Shown here in pieces: positions 15,089 through 23,629 of a DNA stretch of 64,000 bases. The translations under genes and the position numbers were made by a program. Numbering within the stretch: the stretch's first letter is position 1; every line of letters begins with the position of its first letter. The notes below the pieces were generated by a model. It was not told the DNA's origin and searched no databases. It saw only the letters and a program-made list of their open reading frames with translations. This DNA comes from Christensenella sp034926635. GTDB lineage: Bacteria; Bacillota; Clostridia; Christensenellales; Christensenellaceae. Where the stretch lies: positions 62,001 through 126,000 of the forward strand of contig JAYFQX010000010.1 of NCBI GenBank assembly GCA_034926635.1, written 5' to 3'.

Positions 15089-16171
15089 TTAATCCGTATG
15101 GGAAGAAAACAACGCTGCAACATCGTCTTTTCTCGCAAACAAGGTACATCCGCCATGATGTTGTGTTTCTACGGCTATTTTGCGCAGTTCGGAGAAAAAA
15201 CCGGATCGGAGAACGTCCGCAACCGTACTCTGTTTAAGCGACAGGGACGAATAAGGGGAAAACGGGCAAGGCTCGGCGCCTCCTTGCGCATTAATATGGA
15301 AAAATCCGCGACCGGAAGCAAGGCATCCGTCGGTATCTTCTTCATCTCCGGGAAAAGAAACGATGATGGTATCGGTGAATTGATCACGCAGCGAAGATAC
15401 ACAATTTTTCAGGACGACCAAATCAGTGTCCTGCAACATCAGAGTTTCCGTTCCTGCCTCGATCGGAACGTATTCCACATAAAAAACGACTCCGCAGCCT
15501 GACTGCCTTAACTGTTCAATAAAGCCCGGAGCAGTCACTTCTGGCATGTTTTCGCGCGTAACCGTAATAGAGCATCCAAACAATAAATTTCGGGAGTTCA
15601 TTTCATGCATTGCATGCGTGGAAATTTGGTAAGAACCTTTTCCGCGCCGTGTATCGGTGCGCGCTTCGTCTCCCTCAATACTGAAAACGGGGATCAGATT
15701 TCGGTGGGTGGAGAAAAGCCGGAGGTACTTTTCGTCGATCATAGTCCCGTTGGTAAAGATGGGGAAAATAATCTGTGGAAAGGATGCCGCTGCTTCAATG
15801 ATATCACGGCGCATTAAGGGTTCACCACCTGCAAGCAGAATAAAAGACACCCCAAGATCACGGCTTTGGGAAAAAATAGAGGACCATTCGTCCGTGGTTA
15901 AATCTGGAACGACGTGCCTGCTGCATCCGCCGGAAGCGCGGGAATAGCAACCTGCGCAATGTAGATTACATTGCGAGGCAATACTGGCGATCAGAAAAGG
16001 TGGAACATGAAGACCACTCTGTTCCTGTATATGCCTGCGCTGCGCAGCTTTTTTGATTTCGACGGCGCTGCGGGTGAGAAAAGCAACCCCGCGTGGATTT
16101 TTAAAATAATAACGACCTGCCGTTTTGACAAGCAGCGAAATACCTTGTTCCATATAATCATTTAAGTTCAT
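15089..16171 (-). CDS. Radical SAM protein with C-terminal SPASM-like cysteines
   Basis: 360 residues. The radical SAM motif is CNLHCAGC (about residues 66-73), followed by the GGEPLMRRDI SAM-binding segment, so it binds a [4Fe-4S] cluster that cleaves SAM. Toward the C terminus further cysteines (DGC, EPCPF, GGC) suggest an auxiliary cluster of the SPASM/twitch type. The N-terminal 60 residues form an extra helical part before the barrel. Start 16171 follows GGGAGG and lies 14 bp inside the 3' end of the TetR gene, so the two are co-translated. The substrate is unknown. No peptide precursor gene was recognised nearby, so a peptide-maturase role is only one possibility. Confidence 0.85.
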   Translation of the reverse strand: MNLNDYMEQGISLLVKTAGRYYFKNPRGVAFLTRSAVEIKKAAQRRHIQEQSGLHVPPFLIASIASQCNLHCAGCYSRASGGCSRHVVPDLTTDEWSSIFSQSRDLGVSFILLAGGEPLMRRDIIEAAASFPQIIFPIFTNGTMIDEKYLRLFSTHRNLIPVFSIEGDEARTDTRRGKGSYQISTHAMHEMNSRNLLFGCSITVTRENMPEVTAPGFIEQLRQSGCGVVFYVEYVPIEAGTETLMLQDTDLVVLKNCVSSLRDQFTDTIIVSFPGDEEDTDGCLASGRGFFHINAQGGAEPCPFSPYSSLSLKQSTVADVLRSGFFSELRKIAVETQHHGGCTLFARKDDVAALFSSHTD

Positions 16172-16805
16172 AGGATACCTCCCTTGAGATCGTGTAATTG
16201 TGCGCAAATTCTGCTACATGGCAGCGAAGCAGCCTGAGGGCTTCTTCTAGAAGGATGGATTGTGAATCAAACATCATGATGAGAAGAAGCACGGGACCGT
16301 GAAATTGAACCGCCATGGCACGAGGGTCAGCCTTGCGGAAATATCCGTCAGATATCATTTGGGAAAACAATGCCGTCTGAAAGGATAGCCCTGTTTCAAT
16401 AAACCATGACCGGAAAAGTTCGGCAGCAATGTTGTTTTTATATTGTTCAATCATAAGCAGATGTGTAAACTTGCGTACATAATCGTCCTGTGTGAAGAAT
16501 AAAAACATGGTTTCTACGGCTTTTTGCAGCCAGTCTAGGTTATTTGCCTCATATTGCGCCGCGATGTTTAAAATTTCGCCTTGCGGAAGATGATAACGGG
16601 TTGTAGTGGCATCAAAGCGTTGATCCATTTCTTCCATCAGTTTTTCAAAAATTTCTTGTTTGCTTTGATAATGTTTATAAAGCGAGCTATCACGAATACC
16701 AACTGCGTTTGCAATGTCTTTGACCGAAACGCCGTCGTAACCCCGGATAGAAAATAAATCCAGCGCTTTTTCCAAAATAATTTGTTTGGTATTGCGTTTT
16801 TCCAT
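16158..16805 (-). CDS. TetR-family transcriptional regulator
   Basis: 215 residues. The N-terminal TetR DNA-binding domain is clear: TKQIILEKALDLFSIRGYDG, then VSVKDIANAVG and SSLYKHYQSKQEIFEKL. The C-terminal ligand domain is unassigned. The start at 16805 follows AGAAAGGTG. Two AGCTAGTG-type palindromes lie in and after its own promoter, so it most likely represses itself and the overlapping radical SAM gene; the effector is unknown. It is divergent from lepB, whose promoter lies about 75 bp beyond the sites. Confidence 0.92.
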   Translation of the reverse strand: MEKRNTKQIILEKALDLFSIRGYDGVSVKDIANAVGIRDSSLYKHYQSKQEIFEKLMEEMDQRFDATTTRYHLPQGEILNIAAQYEANNLDWLQKAVETMFLFFTQDDYVRKFTHLLMIEQYKNNIAAELFRSWFIETGLSFQTALFSQMISDGYFRKADPRAMAVQFHGPVLLLIMMFDSQSILLEEALRLLRCHVAEFAHNYTISREVSYELK

Positions 16806-16827
16806 CAGATACACCTTTCTCATATCA

Positions 16828-16875
16828 AGCTAGTGTCTACTAGCTAAGTATAGCTAGTGCTCACTAGCTTGTCAA
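16828..16875 (-). promoter_or_regulatory. Promoter with two TetR operators
   Basis: Minus-strand TTGACA (16875-16870) and TATACT (16852-16847) are 17 bp apart. Palindrome A (16852-16869, 8-bp arms AGCTAGTG/CACTAGCT) fills the spacer and palindrome B (16828-16845, arms AGCTAGT/ACTAGCT) covers the start site. A further half-like ACTAGTG lies at 16884-16890. Confidence 0.85.
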
Positions 16876-16978
16876 GAGAACAAACTAGTGAGAAGAGAAA
16901 AAATTATGAAAACGCGGCATAACCGTTCGACTTGCAAAAAGCCTTATGTTATAATATAAAAAAACGATGGTGAAGAAT

Positions 16979-17539
16979 ATGACAGAAGAAGCATCGGATC
17001 GAAAAGAAAAATATCAACAGAAAAAAAATCAAAAAGCGAAATCAATATGGGGCTGGGTTTTGGCGATTGCCATTGCAGTGGCAGCCGCCTTTCTTATTAG
17101 AGCCTTTTTATTTGAAATTATCCTGGTAGACGGACCATCCATGCAGCCAACGCTTCAAACGAACGAGCGGCTTGCGGTGGAAAAGGTAACGAGGTATGCT
17201 TCTTTGCCGCAGCGCGGCGATATTATTATTGTGCATTATCCCAATGGTACGGATAACAACTACGTAAAACGTGCAATCGGACTGCCGGGTGAGACAATAG
17301 AAATTAAAGACAGCATCGTCTACGTGGATGGGCAGCCATTGCAGGAGGATTACATCAGCTTGCAGGCTTATCCTGATATGGCGGCGATAACCGTTCCGGG
17401 AGATGCAGTTTTTGTATTGGGAGATAACCGTGCAAATTCAACAGACAGCAGGGTTGTTGGGCCGATTCCCCATGATATGATCGTAGGGCATGCCATGGCG
17501 GTGATCTGGCCGGTCAATGAATGGCGGACGCTTAATTAA
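16979..17539 (+). CDS. lepB: Signal peptidase I
   Basis: 186 residues. A charged N terminus is followed by one membrane anchor (about 23-42), then box B with the catalytic Ser (DGPSMQPTL) and box D/E with the catalytic Lys (NNYVKRAIGLPGE) and GDNRANSTDSR. The enzyme sits in the membrane with its active site outside and removes signal peptides from secreted proteins. Size and anchor number are those of Gram-positive SipS-type enzymes. A TATAAT at 16950-16955 predicts a start near 16962; the ATG at 16979 gives a sensible leader with GGTGAAG before it, though the ATG at 16967 is possible. Confidence 0.93.
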   Translation: MTEEASDRKEKYQQKKNQKAKSIWGWVLAIAIAVAAAFLIRAFLFEIILVDGPSMQPTLQTNERLAVEKVTRYASLPQRGDIIIVHYPNGTDNNYVKRAIGLPGETIEIKDSIVYVDGQPLQEDYISLQAYPDMAAITVPGDAVFVLGDNRANSTDSRVVGPIPHDMIVGHAMAVIWPVNEWRTLN

Positions 17540-17654
17540 ATAATCGCCGAAAGATAGCGCTCCATGCTTTGTTCAGTCTATGCAGTTGCGGCAAAAAGGG
17601 GGAACAAAATAAAATATCGCAGCTTCATTAATATATTTAAAATGGGGGAACAGA

Positions 17655-18320
17655 ATGAATCTAAAGTCAGAAAAGTTTAGTAATGTATTGGAAATTGTGA
17701 TTGTGGTCTTTTTGGGTATTGCGTCAGTGTTCAGTGCTTTTGCGGCATATCAGTCTTCGCTGAATTCCAGTGCGATGTCGAAATACTATAATGAAGGCAT
17801 TGCGACTATTACGGATGCAAACTCTTCTTATGTGGAAGCAGGGCAGGTGATCAGTAATGATATGACACTATATCAGAATTTATTATCGCTTAGTCTGGAA
17901 ATTGATTATGCGGAAACGCCGGAAGAAGCGGAAAAAGCGCAGGAGAAATTTGATAATTATTCTGCAAAATTTTTGAGTCAGGATCTTTTAGACGCTATTA
18001 CGTGGGCGGAAAGCAAAGAAGGAGAAACCGACTTTTATACCTCGCCGTTTGAAAGTGAGGATTACATGAATTCCGTTTATGCGGAAGCAAATGAGACATA
18101 TGAAAGCGGCAGACAAATGCTGGAAGAAGGGCATGTCTACAACACCAACGGTGATAAAATGGGATTGATCGTCATCTATTTCGCTACGGTGATGTTCCTG
18201 CTTGGTATTTGTAACGCATTGAAGAGAAACGAATTAAAAATTGCCTTGGCGGCTTTTGCTGCGGTGATTTTTGTAATTGCTACGGTACAAATGTTCGGGA
18301 TACCTTTCCTTAAACCGTGA
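17655..18320 (+). CDS. Membrane protein of unknown function (three predicted TM segments)
   Basis: 221 residues, not assigned to a family with confidence. One hydrophobic segment lies near the N terminus (about 11-31). A mostly helical soluble part of about 130 residues, rich in E, A, Y and S, follows, and two close hydrophobic segments (about 170-187 and 194-215) end the protein. The layout resembles small proteins with an N-terminal anchor and a C-terminal hairpin, such as the DUF4337 type, but no diagnostic motif is visible. The site GGGGGAAC precedes the ATG. It is followed directly by a terminator, so it is a single gene between lepB and the aldo/keto reductase. Confidence 0.7.
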   Translation: MNLKSEKFSNVLEIVIVVFLGIASVFSAFAAYQSSLNSSAMSKYYNEGIATITDANSSYVEAGQVISNDMTLYQNLLSLSLEIDYAETPEEAEKAQEKFDNYSAKFLSQDLLDAITWAESKEGETDFYTSPFESEDYMNSVYAEANETYESGRQMLEEGHVYNTNGDKMGLIVIYFATVMFLLGICNALKRNELKIALAAFAAVIFVIATVQMFGIPFLKP

Positions 18321-18350
18321 GCATGGATGTTTTAATAGAAAAGTTATTTG

Positions 18351-18383
18351 AAAAGGTTGCTTTCGGAAGCAGCCTTTTTTATA
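18351..18383 (+). terminator. Terminator of the three-TM membrane protein gene
   Basis: A 12-bp stem (18351-18362 with 18367-18378, one G-U pair) with a TCGG loop and a T run. Confidence 0.9.
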
Positions 18384-18425
18384 AATTTTTTTATAAAAGC
18401 CATATTCCGAGAATGGTGAAAGCGA

Positions 18426-18454
18426 TTGAGAATCTTTGGAAAGTATGCTATGGT
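18426..18454 (+). promoter_or_regulatory. Promoter of the aldo/keto reductase gene
   Basis: TTGAGA (18426-18431) and TATGGT (18449-18454) are 17 bp apart, between the upstream terminator and the gene. Confidence 0.5.
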
Positions 18455-18511
18455 GGAAATAAGAAAGCATTTTCGGGACGTACGCTGTCAACTGTGGAGG
18501 ATAAGAAAAAG

Positions 18512-19660
18512 ATGCATTACCGGGAGTTGGGGAAGACAGGTTTTTTAGTAAGCGAAGTGGGGATTGGCGGAGAATATCTGGAATATGAAACTGCCGAGAC
18601 GGTCAGGGATACGATGCATGCGGCGATGGATTCGGGGGTTAATATTCTTGATGTCTTTATGCCTGAGCCGAATATCAGGACAAATCTGGGAAGTGCCATC
18701 AAAGGGCGACGCGAAAAAATCTATATTCAGGGACATATTTGTTCTGTTTTTGAAAACGGGCAGTATGGACGAACGAGGGATCTTCAAAAGAGTAAGCAGT
18801 ATTTGGAGGATTTGTTGGTAAGACTGCAAACCGATTATATTGATATTGGGATGCTTCATTATATTGATACAGAAGAAGAATGGAAAAAAGCCCAGGAAAA
18901 CGGCATTATCGATAGGATGCTCAAAATGAAAGAGGAAGGGCGTTTTCGCGTTTTGGGTGTCAGCTCACATGACTCAGTGGTAGCGCAGAAACTTGTTTTA
19001 AGCGGGATATTTGACGTGTTGATGTTTGGAATTAACCCGATGTTTGATTTTGCAATGAGCCATGAAGATGTGCGGCGCTTTTTAAATGGGCTTGCACCGG
19101 AAAAAGGGGAGCATATTTTAATTGATAAAAACAGAGCCGAGCTATACCGTTTGTGTGAGCAAAAGGGAGTGGGAATTACGGCAATGAAATCACTTGGAGC
19201 AGGGCGACTGCTGCATGCGGCAGGTTCGCCGTTCGGGATCCCGCTCAGCGTAACGCAATGCATCCACTATGCGTTGACGCGTCCGGGCGTTGCAAGCGCG
19301 CTGGTTGGGGCAAAATCAGTTGAGGAAATTGAGGAGGCGGTTGGTTATGCCGAGGCAACATCGGAAGAAAAGGATTATACGGCACTTTTTGCAAAAATCG
19401 GAAGAGATAGCGCGGGGACATGTATGTACTGCAATCATTGCCTGCCATGCCCGGCGGAAATAGACGTTGCGTCTGTGACGCGCCTGTTGGATGAAGCTGG
19501 TCAAGGGAATCGGGTCGCGGCTTTTAAAAAATATAGGGATTTGCAGGTTCGGGCGTCTTCGTGCATTTCGTGCGGGGCATGCTTAAAACGATGTCCGTTT
19601 GGTGTTAACGTAATCGAAAATATGAAGCGCGCATCCGCTATATTTGAAGCGGAATTCTGA
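18512..19660 (+). CDS. Aldo/keto reductase with C-terminal [4Fe-4S] ferredoxin domain
   Basis: 382 residues. The N-terminal TIM barrel (about 1-300) starts YRELGKTGFLVSEVG and contains LQTDYIDIGMLH, the usual AKR pattern. A cysteine-rich tail follows: CMYCNHCLPC (first set) and CISCGACLKRC (second set), typical of the clostridial AKR-ferredoxin fusion family. The catalytic Tyr/His of classic AKRs is not obvious in the expected place, so the chemistry may differ and could use ferredoxin electrons. The ATG at 18512 is chosen because GGAGG lies upstream and because a longer frame would run through the terminator at 18351-18383. Substrate unknown. Confidence 0.88.
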   Translation: MHYRELGKTGFLVSEVGIGGEYLEYETAETVRDTMHAAMDSGVNILDVFMPEPNIRTNLGSAIKGRREKIYIQGHICSVFENGQYGRTRDLQKSKQYLEDLLVRLQTDYIDIGMLHYIDTEEEWKKAQENGIIDRMLKMKEEGRFRVLGVSSHDSVVAQKLVLSGIFDVLMFGINPMFDFAMSHEDVRRFLNGLAPEKGEHILIDKNRAELYRLCEQKGVGITAMKSLGAGRLLHAAGSPFGIPLSVTQCIHYALTRPGVASALVGAKSVEEIEEAVGYAEATSEEKDYTALFAKIGRDSAGTCMYCNHCLPCPAEIDVASVTRLLDEAGQGNRVAAFKKYRDLQVRASSCISCGACLKRCPFGVNVIENMKRASAIFEAEF

Positions 19661-19675
19661 TAGAAAAAATGAGGG

Positions 19676-19710
19676 AAAAAGAAAAAACGCCTGTTGTAGG
19701 ATAGGCGTTT
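19676..19710 (-). terminator. Terminator of the DeoR regulator gene
   Basis: An 8-bp stem (19685-19692 with 19703-19710) is followed on the minus strand by a long T-rich run. Between it and the gene lies a 14-bp direct repeat (19737-19750 and 19755-19768). Confidence 0.75.
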
Positions 19711-19768
19711 ACAATGATTCTAATAAAAAAACAAGAAACAACAAAGAACAATCGAACAACAAAGAACA

Positions 19769-20524
19769 TTAGTCTGTTAAGAATACCTGCGGACCGCGCT
19801 GCTCGATCGCGGCTTGGTCATCTGCAGAAATTCCCCTGTCAGTAACGACATAATCAATCCTGCGAAGGGCAACGACCTGTGCAAAAGCGGCCTCGCCAAT
19901 ATCATCGCTTTTAATCATCACCGCTGTTTTTTTAGAAGAATCAATTGCGGTTGCCTTTAGGTGAGCGTCCGTTTCGTTTTCTGCGGTCAATCCATAACCG
20001 GTATCAAGGTGATCGCCGTTCAAAATAGAGAGATCAAAATTATAGTGCCGGATAAATGAAATGGTTGCGCTGCTCACAAAACCGCCCAAATCATCGTTAT
20101 AACCTCCAGGCGCCATAATTAGTTCTATTTTAGGGTAGGCGCGCAGGATATTCGCCGCCGTCAGGGAGTTCGTAATAACAGTGACGCGCAGGTTTCGTAT
20201 GCCATAGGCAATTCCCGCAGTCATCGCACCGCTGTCGATAAAGATATGGTCACCGTTTTTTACAAGGCGCATTGCAGACATGCCGATCCTTCGCGTGTTG
20301 TCATCGAGCTGCGAAACAGCGCCGCCGATGTTATCGGGGGCAGTTTGGTTGAGGTATGCGCCGCCATAAGTGGTCGTAAGCACGCCTTGCTTTTCAAAGA
20401 TAGCAAGATCGCGCCGGATTGTCATGGGGGACACGCCAAAGTGCTGCGAAAGTTCCCCGACATCTATGGTTTCCTTTTCTACAAGAATATCATAAATTTT
20501 TAAACGTCGTTCAGTAGAATTCAT
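19769..20524 (-). CDS. DeoR-family transcriptional regulator of a sugar operon
   Basis: 251 residues. The N-terminal DeoR helix-turn-helix is clear: STERRLKIYDILVEKETIDVGE, then SPMTIRRDLAIFEKQG. The C-terminal half is a DeoRC sugar-phosphate sensor with the conserved IFIDSGAMTAGIA and VITNS segments. Start 20524 follows GGTGAG. It is divergent from the sugar ABC importer and epimerase genes, so it probably controls them in response to a phosphorylated sugar. A minus-strand promoter lies at 20571-20599. Confidence 0.93.
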   Translation of the reverse strand: MNSTERRLKIYDILVEKETIDVGELSQHFGVSPMTIRRDLAIFEKQGVLTTTYGGAYLNQTAPDNIGGAVSQLDDNTRRIGMSAMRLVKNGDHIFIDSGAMTAGIAYGIRNLRVTVITNSLTAANILRAYPKIELIMAPGGYNDDLGGFVSSATISFIRHYNFDLSILNGDHLDTGYGLTAENETDAHLKATAIDSSKKTAVMIKSDDIGEAAFAQVVALRRIDYVVTDRGISADDQAAIEQRGPQVFLTD

Positions 20525-20570
20525 AATTTTTTGCTCACCGAATATGATTGATTTTGTCGCTTTTAATGAT

Positions 20571-20599
20571 AGTATATCTGCTGTTTTACTATTATTCAA
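20571..20599 (-). promoter_or_regulatory. Promoter of the DeoR regulator
   Basis: On the minus strand TTGAAT (20599-20594) and TATACT (20576-20571) are 17 bp apart. Confidence 0.65.
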
Positions 20600-20662
20600 G
20601 CAAAAAGTTGAATCGGTAATTAAAAAAGAACAAAAAAACACACTAAAATTTAAAAAAGGGGA

Positions 20663-20691
20663 TTGATTTATGTTTTTTGATGTGCTATTCT
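20663..20691 (+). promoter_or_regulatory. Possible promoter of the sugar ABC operon
   Basis: TTGATT (20663-20668) and TATTCT (20686-20691) are 17 bp apart. A TATAAT without a good -35 also occurs at 20750-20755, so the true start is uncertain. The region 20642-20860 is AT-rich and otherwise holds no gene. Confidence 0.45.
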
Positions 20692-20860
20692 GAAAACATA
20701 AAAAGCGGTCAATGTAAATTCACCGTACGAAGAGATATAAGCAAAACGATATAATATCAATATATTATATTTTACTATAAGTTGCAGAAGTTTTCACCAT
20801 AAAATTGAAAAAAATTATTTTAATTACATTTTCCTAATAATGAAAGAAAAGGAGGAACGT

Positions 20861-22018
20861 GTGAAAGGTTCTTTAGTACGCCTTTCATACAAAAAAATGA
20901 TGAAGAAAAGATTGTTAGGTTTGGCACTTGCGGTACTGATGGTGGTCGGCGTATTGGCCGGCTGCGCTTCGGCACCTGCAGAAAGCAGCGCGCCGGCTGA
21001 GTCGGCAGCGCAGGAATCTGAGGCAGCTCCGGAAGCTTCCGAAGCTGCGGCAGATGCTTCCGAGGGAACAGCAAGCGGCGAGGGTTTGACGTTTGCGTTT
21101 ATCGTTCCTGGTCTGGATGCAAACTGGTACGTAGAGATCGTGGACAGCTTTAAATATGCCGCGGAAGAAATCGGCGCAGAAGTAATGGTGCTTCCTTCCG
21201 ATTACGACGTAGATAAGGAAGTTGCGAACATCGACCTGTGCGTAACGGAAAAAGTAGACGGACTGTGCATGTTCTCCTTCAACGAGAACGGCGCTGCGCT
21301 GGCTGCAAAGAAAATGCAGGAAGCGGGCATTCCGCTGATCGTTCCGGACAGCGTAGGACAGGCTCTTAATAAGGGCGCTGATCTCGCTGCATGCGTAGAC
21401 TTTGACTGGCTGGAAATGGGTCATATGTATGCTGACTGGATGGCAGAAAACACCACAGGCGATTATGTTATCATTACCGGAAACTTCGAGCATTATCCCT
21501 GCATCTATGTTAATCAGGGCATGAAAGAACGTTCGGAGGAACTCGGCAAGAACAAACTGCTTGACATCCGTGATGCGGACTACAACCCGGATAAAGCGGC
21601 AGCAGCTGCAGAAGACTTAATCAACGGCGGACAGGATTTTGAGACGATTTTCGTTATGAACGAAGATATGGCTGCGGCAGTAGTACGTGTACTCAAAAAC
21701 GCAGGAAAGCTCAACAACCCCTACAAAGTAATCGCTCAGAATGGTCAGGATATGGGAATTGAGATGGTTGCGAACGGCGATATGCAGATGACGATCTCCA
21801 GCTCTCCGGGACTGGAAGGATATATCTGCTTCCGCATGCTGTATAGCCAGCAGCAGGGCAAGATTGATTACAAGAACGAACAGAAAATGATTCCGATCGC
21901 TCCTGTAACACTGGAAGACACCAAGGCAATGGATCCGACTGTCATTATTCCGTGGCACAGGAATGAGATCTTCAAAGACCTCACGAAGGAATATTTCCCG
22001 GAATTGATGTGGTATTGA
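20861..22018 (+). CDS. Sugar ABC transporter substrate-binding lipoprotein
   Basis: 385 residues. A signal peptide with basic start and hydrophobic core ends in a lipobox LAGC, so the mature protein is lipid-anchored outside the cell. A low-complexity linker of A, E, S and P (about 40-75) precedes a periplasmic-binding-protein type 1 fold (LTFAFIVPGLDANWYVEIVDSF...). Such proteins bind monosaccharides or related compounds and hand them to an RbsA/RbsC-type importer, which is encoded next. The GTG at 20861 is taken as start because AAAGGAGG sits six bases before it, whereas the ATG pair at about 20897 lacks any site. A hairpin after the gene may keep its mRNA more abundant than that of the pump. 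Confidence 0.9.
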   Translation: MKGSLVRLSYKKMMKKRLLGLALAVLMVVGVLAGCASAPAESSAPAESAAQESEAAPEASEAAADASEGTASGEGLTFAFIVPGLDANWYVEIVDSFKYAAEEIGAEVMVLPSDYDVDKEVANIDLCVTEKVDGLCMFSFNENGAALAAKKMQEAGIPLIVPDSVGQALNKGADLAACVDFDWLEMGHMYADWMAENTTGDYVIITGNFEHYPCIYVNQGMKERSEELGKNKLLDIRDADYNPDKAAAAAEDLINGGQDFETIFVMNEDMAAAVVRVLKNAGKLNNPYKVIAQNGQDMGIEMVANGDMQMTISSSPGLEGYICFRMLYSQQQGKIDYKNEQKMIPIAPVTLEDTKAMDPTVIIPWHRNEIFKDLTKEYFPELMWY

Positions 22019-22051
22019 GAATTAGCTGAAAGAAACTGATAGGAAAGAGGT

Positions 22052-22080
22052 GGGCGCCTGTGCACATATGGCAGGCGCCC
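22052..22080 (+). terminator. Intercistronic hairpin after the binding-protein gene
   Basis: A perfect 9-bp GC-rich stem (22052-22060 with 22072-22080) lacks a T run, so it is more likely an mRNA-stability element or partial attenuator than a full terminator. Confidence 0.6.
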
Positions 22081-22120
22081 GTCCCTCGTCAAAACAATCA
22101 ACAGACGGGAGCTAGGTGGT

Positions 22121-23629
22121 ATGACAAACGGTAAACAAATTTTGGAATTGGCAAATATAACGAAGAGCTATTCCGGCGTCACCGTACTGCGAAATATGGA
22201 TTTCACCCTGCACGAGGGAGAAGTGCATTGTATTGTCGGTGAAAATGGCGCAGGAAAATCGACGTTTATTAAAATACTATCCGGTGCGATTGTTCCGGAT
22301 TATGGGGATATTACGCTTTTTGGCAGAAAATGTGAGTATAATAACCCGCAAGTGCCGATTAAAATGGGGATTTCTACCATTTATCAGGATTCCGATTTAA
22401 TTGAGACACTGACGATTGCTGACAATATTTTCTTAGGCGGCGAAATGGCAAGCGGCGGGGTGATCAACAAAAAGGAACAGGACGATGCGGCGCAGGAGTT
22501 ACTCAATACTCTGCAGATGAACGTAAAACCCGATACACTGGTAGAAGATATTTCTCCCGCACAGAAGCAAATGCTGCAAATTGCTAAAGCATTGCAGAGG
22601 AAGGCACGTGTTATTATTATGGACGAGCCGACTGCTTCCTTAGGCGAAGAAGAATCCGCAATGCTACTGGATACCGTAAAAAGGTTAACGCAAGAAGGCA
22701 TTGGCATTATATACATTTCTCATTATTTAGAAGAAGTTTTTGAGCTTGCAGACACGATTACGGTAATTAAAGACGGAAACGTAACTGGATGTTACGATGC
22801 AAAAAAAGTAACGAACCAGGAAATTATTTCTGCAATGGTTGGCAGAGAAGCTTCGCTTTTTTACGAGAGGGAACGCGTGCCGATCGGTGAGGAATATTTA
22901 AGAGTGGAAAACATGACGCGCGAACCGGTCGTAAAGGATATCAGCTTTTCTGTCAGAAAAGGTGAAATTTTCGGGATTGGCGGATTGGTAGGTTCCGGCA
23001 GAACAGAACTGATGCGTCTTTTGTATGGCGTAGACAAAAAACAGAACGGGCGCATTTTTATTGACGGAAAAGAAGTACAAGTGAAAAATCCGCGGCAGGC
23101 AATTGAAAATGGTATTTGCATGCTGGGAGAAGACAGAAAAGGCGATGGAATGTTTTTGGAACGCAGCATTCTGGAAAATATCTGCGTTGTCCGAAATGAA
23201 AAGAAAGTATTCCTCAACTTAAAAGAAGATAAGAAATCCGCTGACGAAATGATCAAAAAATTGAACCTGAAGTCAATGGGTTCCGATCAGGAGATCGAGC
23301 GTCTGTCAGGCGGAAACCAGCAAAAGAGTATTTTGGCGCGGTGGCTGCTTTCGGATTGCAATATCATTATTTTCGACGAGCCGACAAAAGGCGTTGATAT
23401 CGGCGCAAGGGAAGAAATCTATAAATTAATGATTGAAATGGCAAAACAGGGCAAGGCGGTTATTATGGTATCGTCTGATATGCCGGAGATACTTTCTATG
23501 AGCGACCGTATCGGCATACTCAGAGAAGGTAGTCTGGTCAGTATTCAATCCCCGGAGGATTTGACAGAGGAGAAACTGTTGGCAATCTATTTAGGGGTAG
23601 CACAGGAGGAAAGTCAACATGAAAGATAA
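22121..23629 (+). CDS. Sugar ABC transporter ATPase (two nucleotide-binding domains)
   Basis: A 502-residue duplicated ATPase of the RbsA/MglA type. Domain 1 (about 5-240) has Walker A GENGAGKST, a degenerate signature ISPAQKQM and Walker B VIIMDEPTAS. Domain 2 (about 255-495) has the usual degenerate Walker A region GLVGSGRTEL, a canonical LSGGNQQK signature and IIIFDEPTKG. The mixture of one degenerate and one canonical element per domain is normal for this family. It energises uptake through the permease whose gene overlaps by 11 bp. Confidence 0.95.
   Translation: MTNGKQILELANITKSYSGVTVLRNMDFTLHEGEVHCIVGENGAGKSTFIKILSGAIVPDYGDITLFGRKCEYNNPQVPIKMGISTIYQDSDLIETLTIADNIFLGGEMASGGVINKKEQDDAAQELLNTLQMNVKPDTLVEDISPAQKQMLQIAKALQRKARVIIMDEPTASLGEEESAMLLDTVKRLTQEGIGIIYISHYLEEVFELADTITVIKDGNVTGCYDAKKVTNQEIISAMVGREASLFYERERVPIGEEYLRVENMTREPVVKDISFSVRKGEIFGIGGLVGSGRTELMRLLYGVDKKQNGRIFIDGKEVQVKNPRQAIENGICMLGEDRKGDGMFLERSILENICVVRNEKKVFLNLKEDKKSADEMIKKLNLKSMGSDQEIERLSGGNQQKSILARWLLSDCNIIIFDEPTKGVDIGAREEIYKLMIEMAKQGKAVIMVSSDMPEILSMSDRIGILREGSLVSIQSPEDLTEEKLLAIYLGVAQEESQHER

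Noticed and set aside
15047..15502. 151-codon + strand frame opposite the radical SAM gene
   Set aside because: No ribosome site or recognisable domain; overlaps a clear gene on the other strand.
18317..18511. N-terminal extension of the aldo/keto reductase
   Set aside because: The extension would run through a strong terminator (18351-18383) and a promoter; the ATG at 18512 has its own site.
19737..19768. Two copies of a 14-bp AACAACAAAGAACA repeat
   Set aside because: Only two short copies in an AT-rich spacer after a gene; no CRISPR or operator character.
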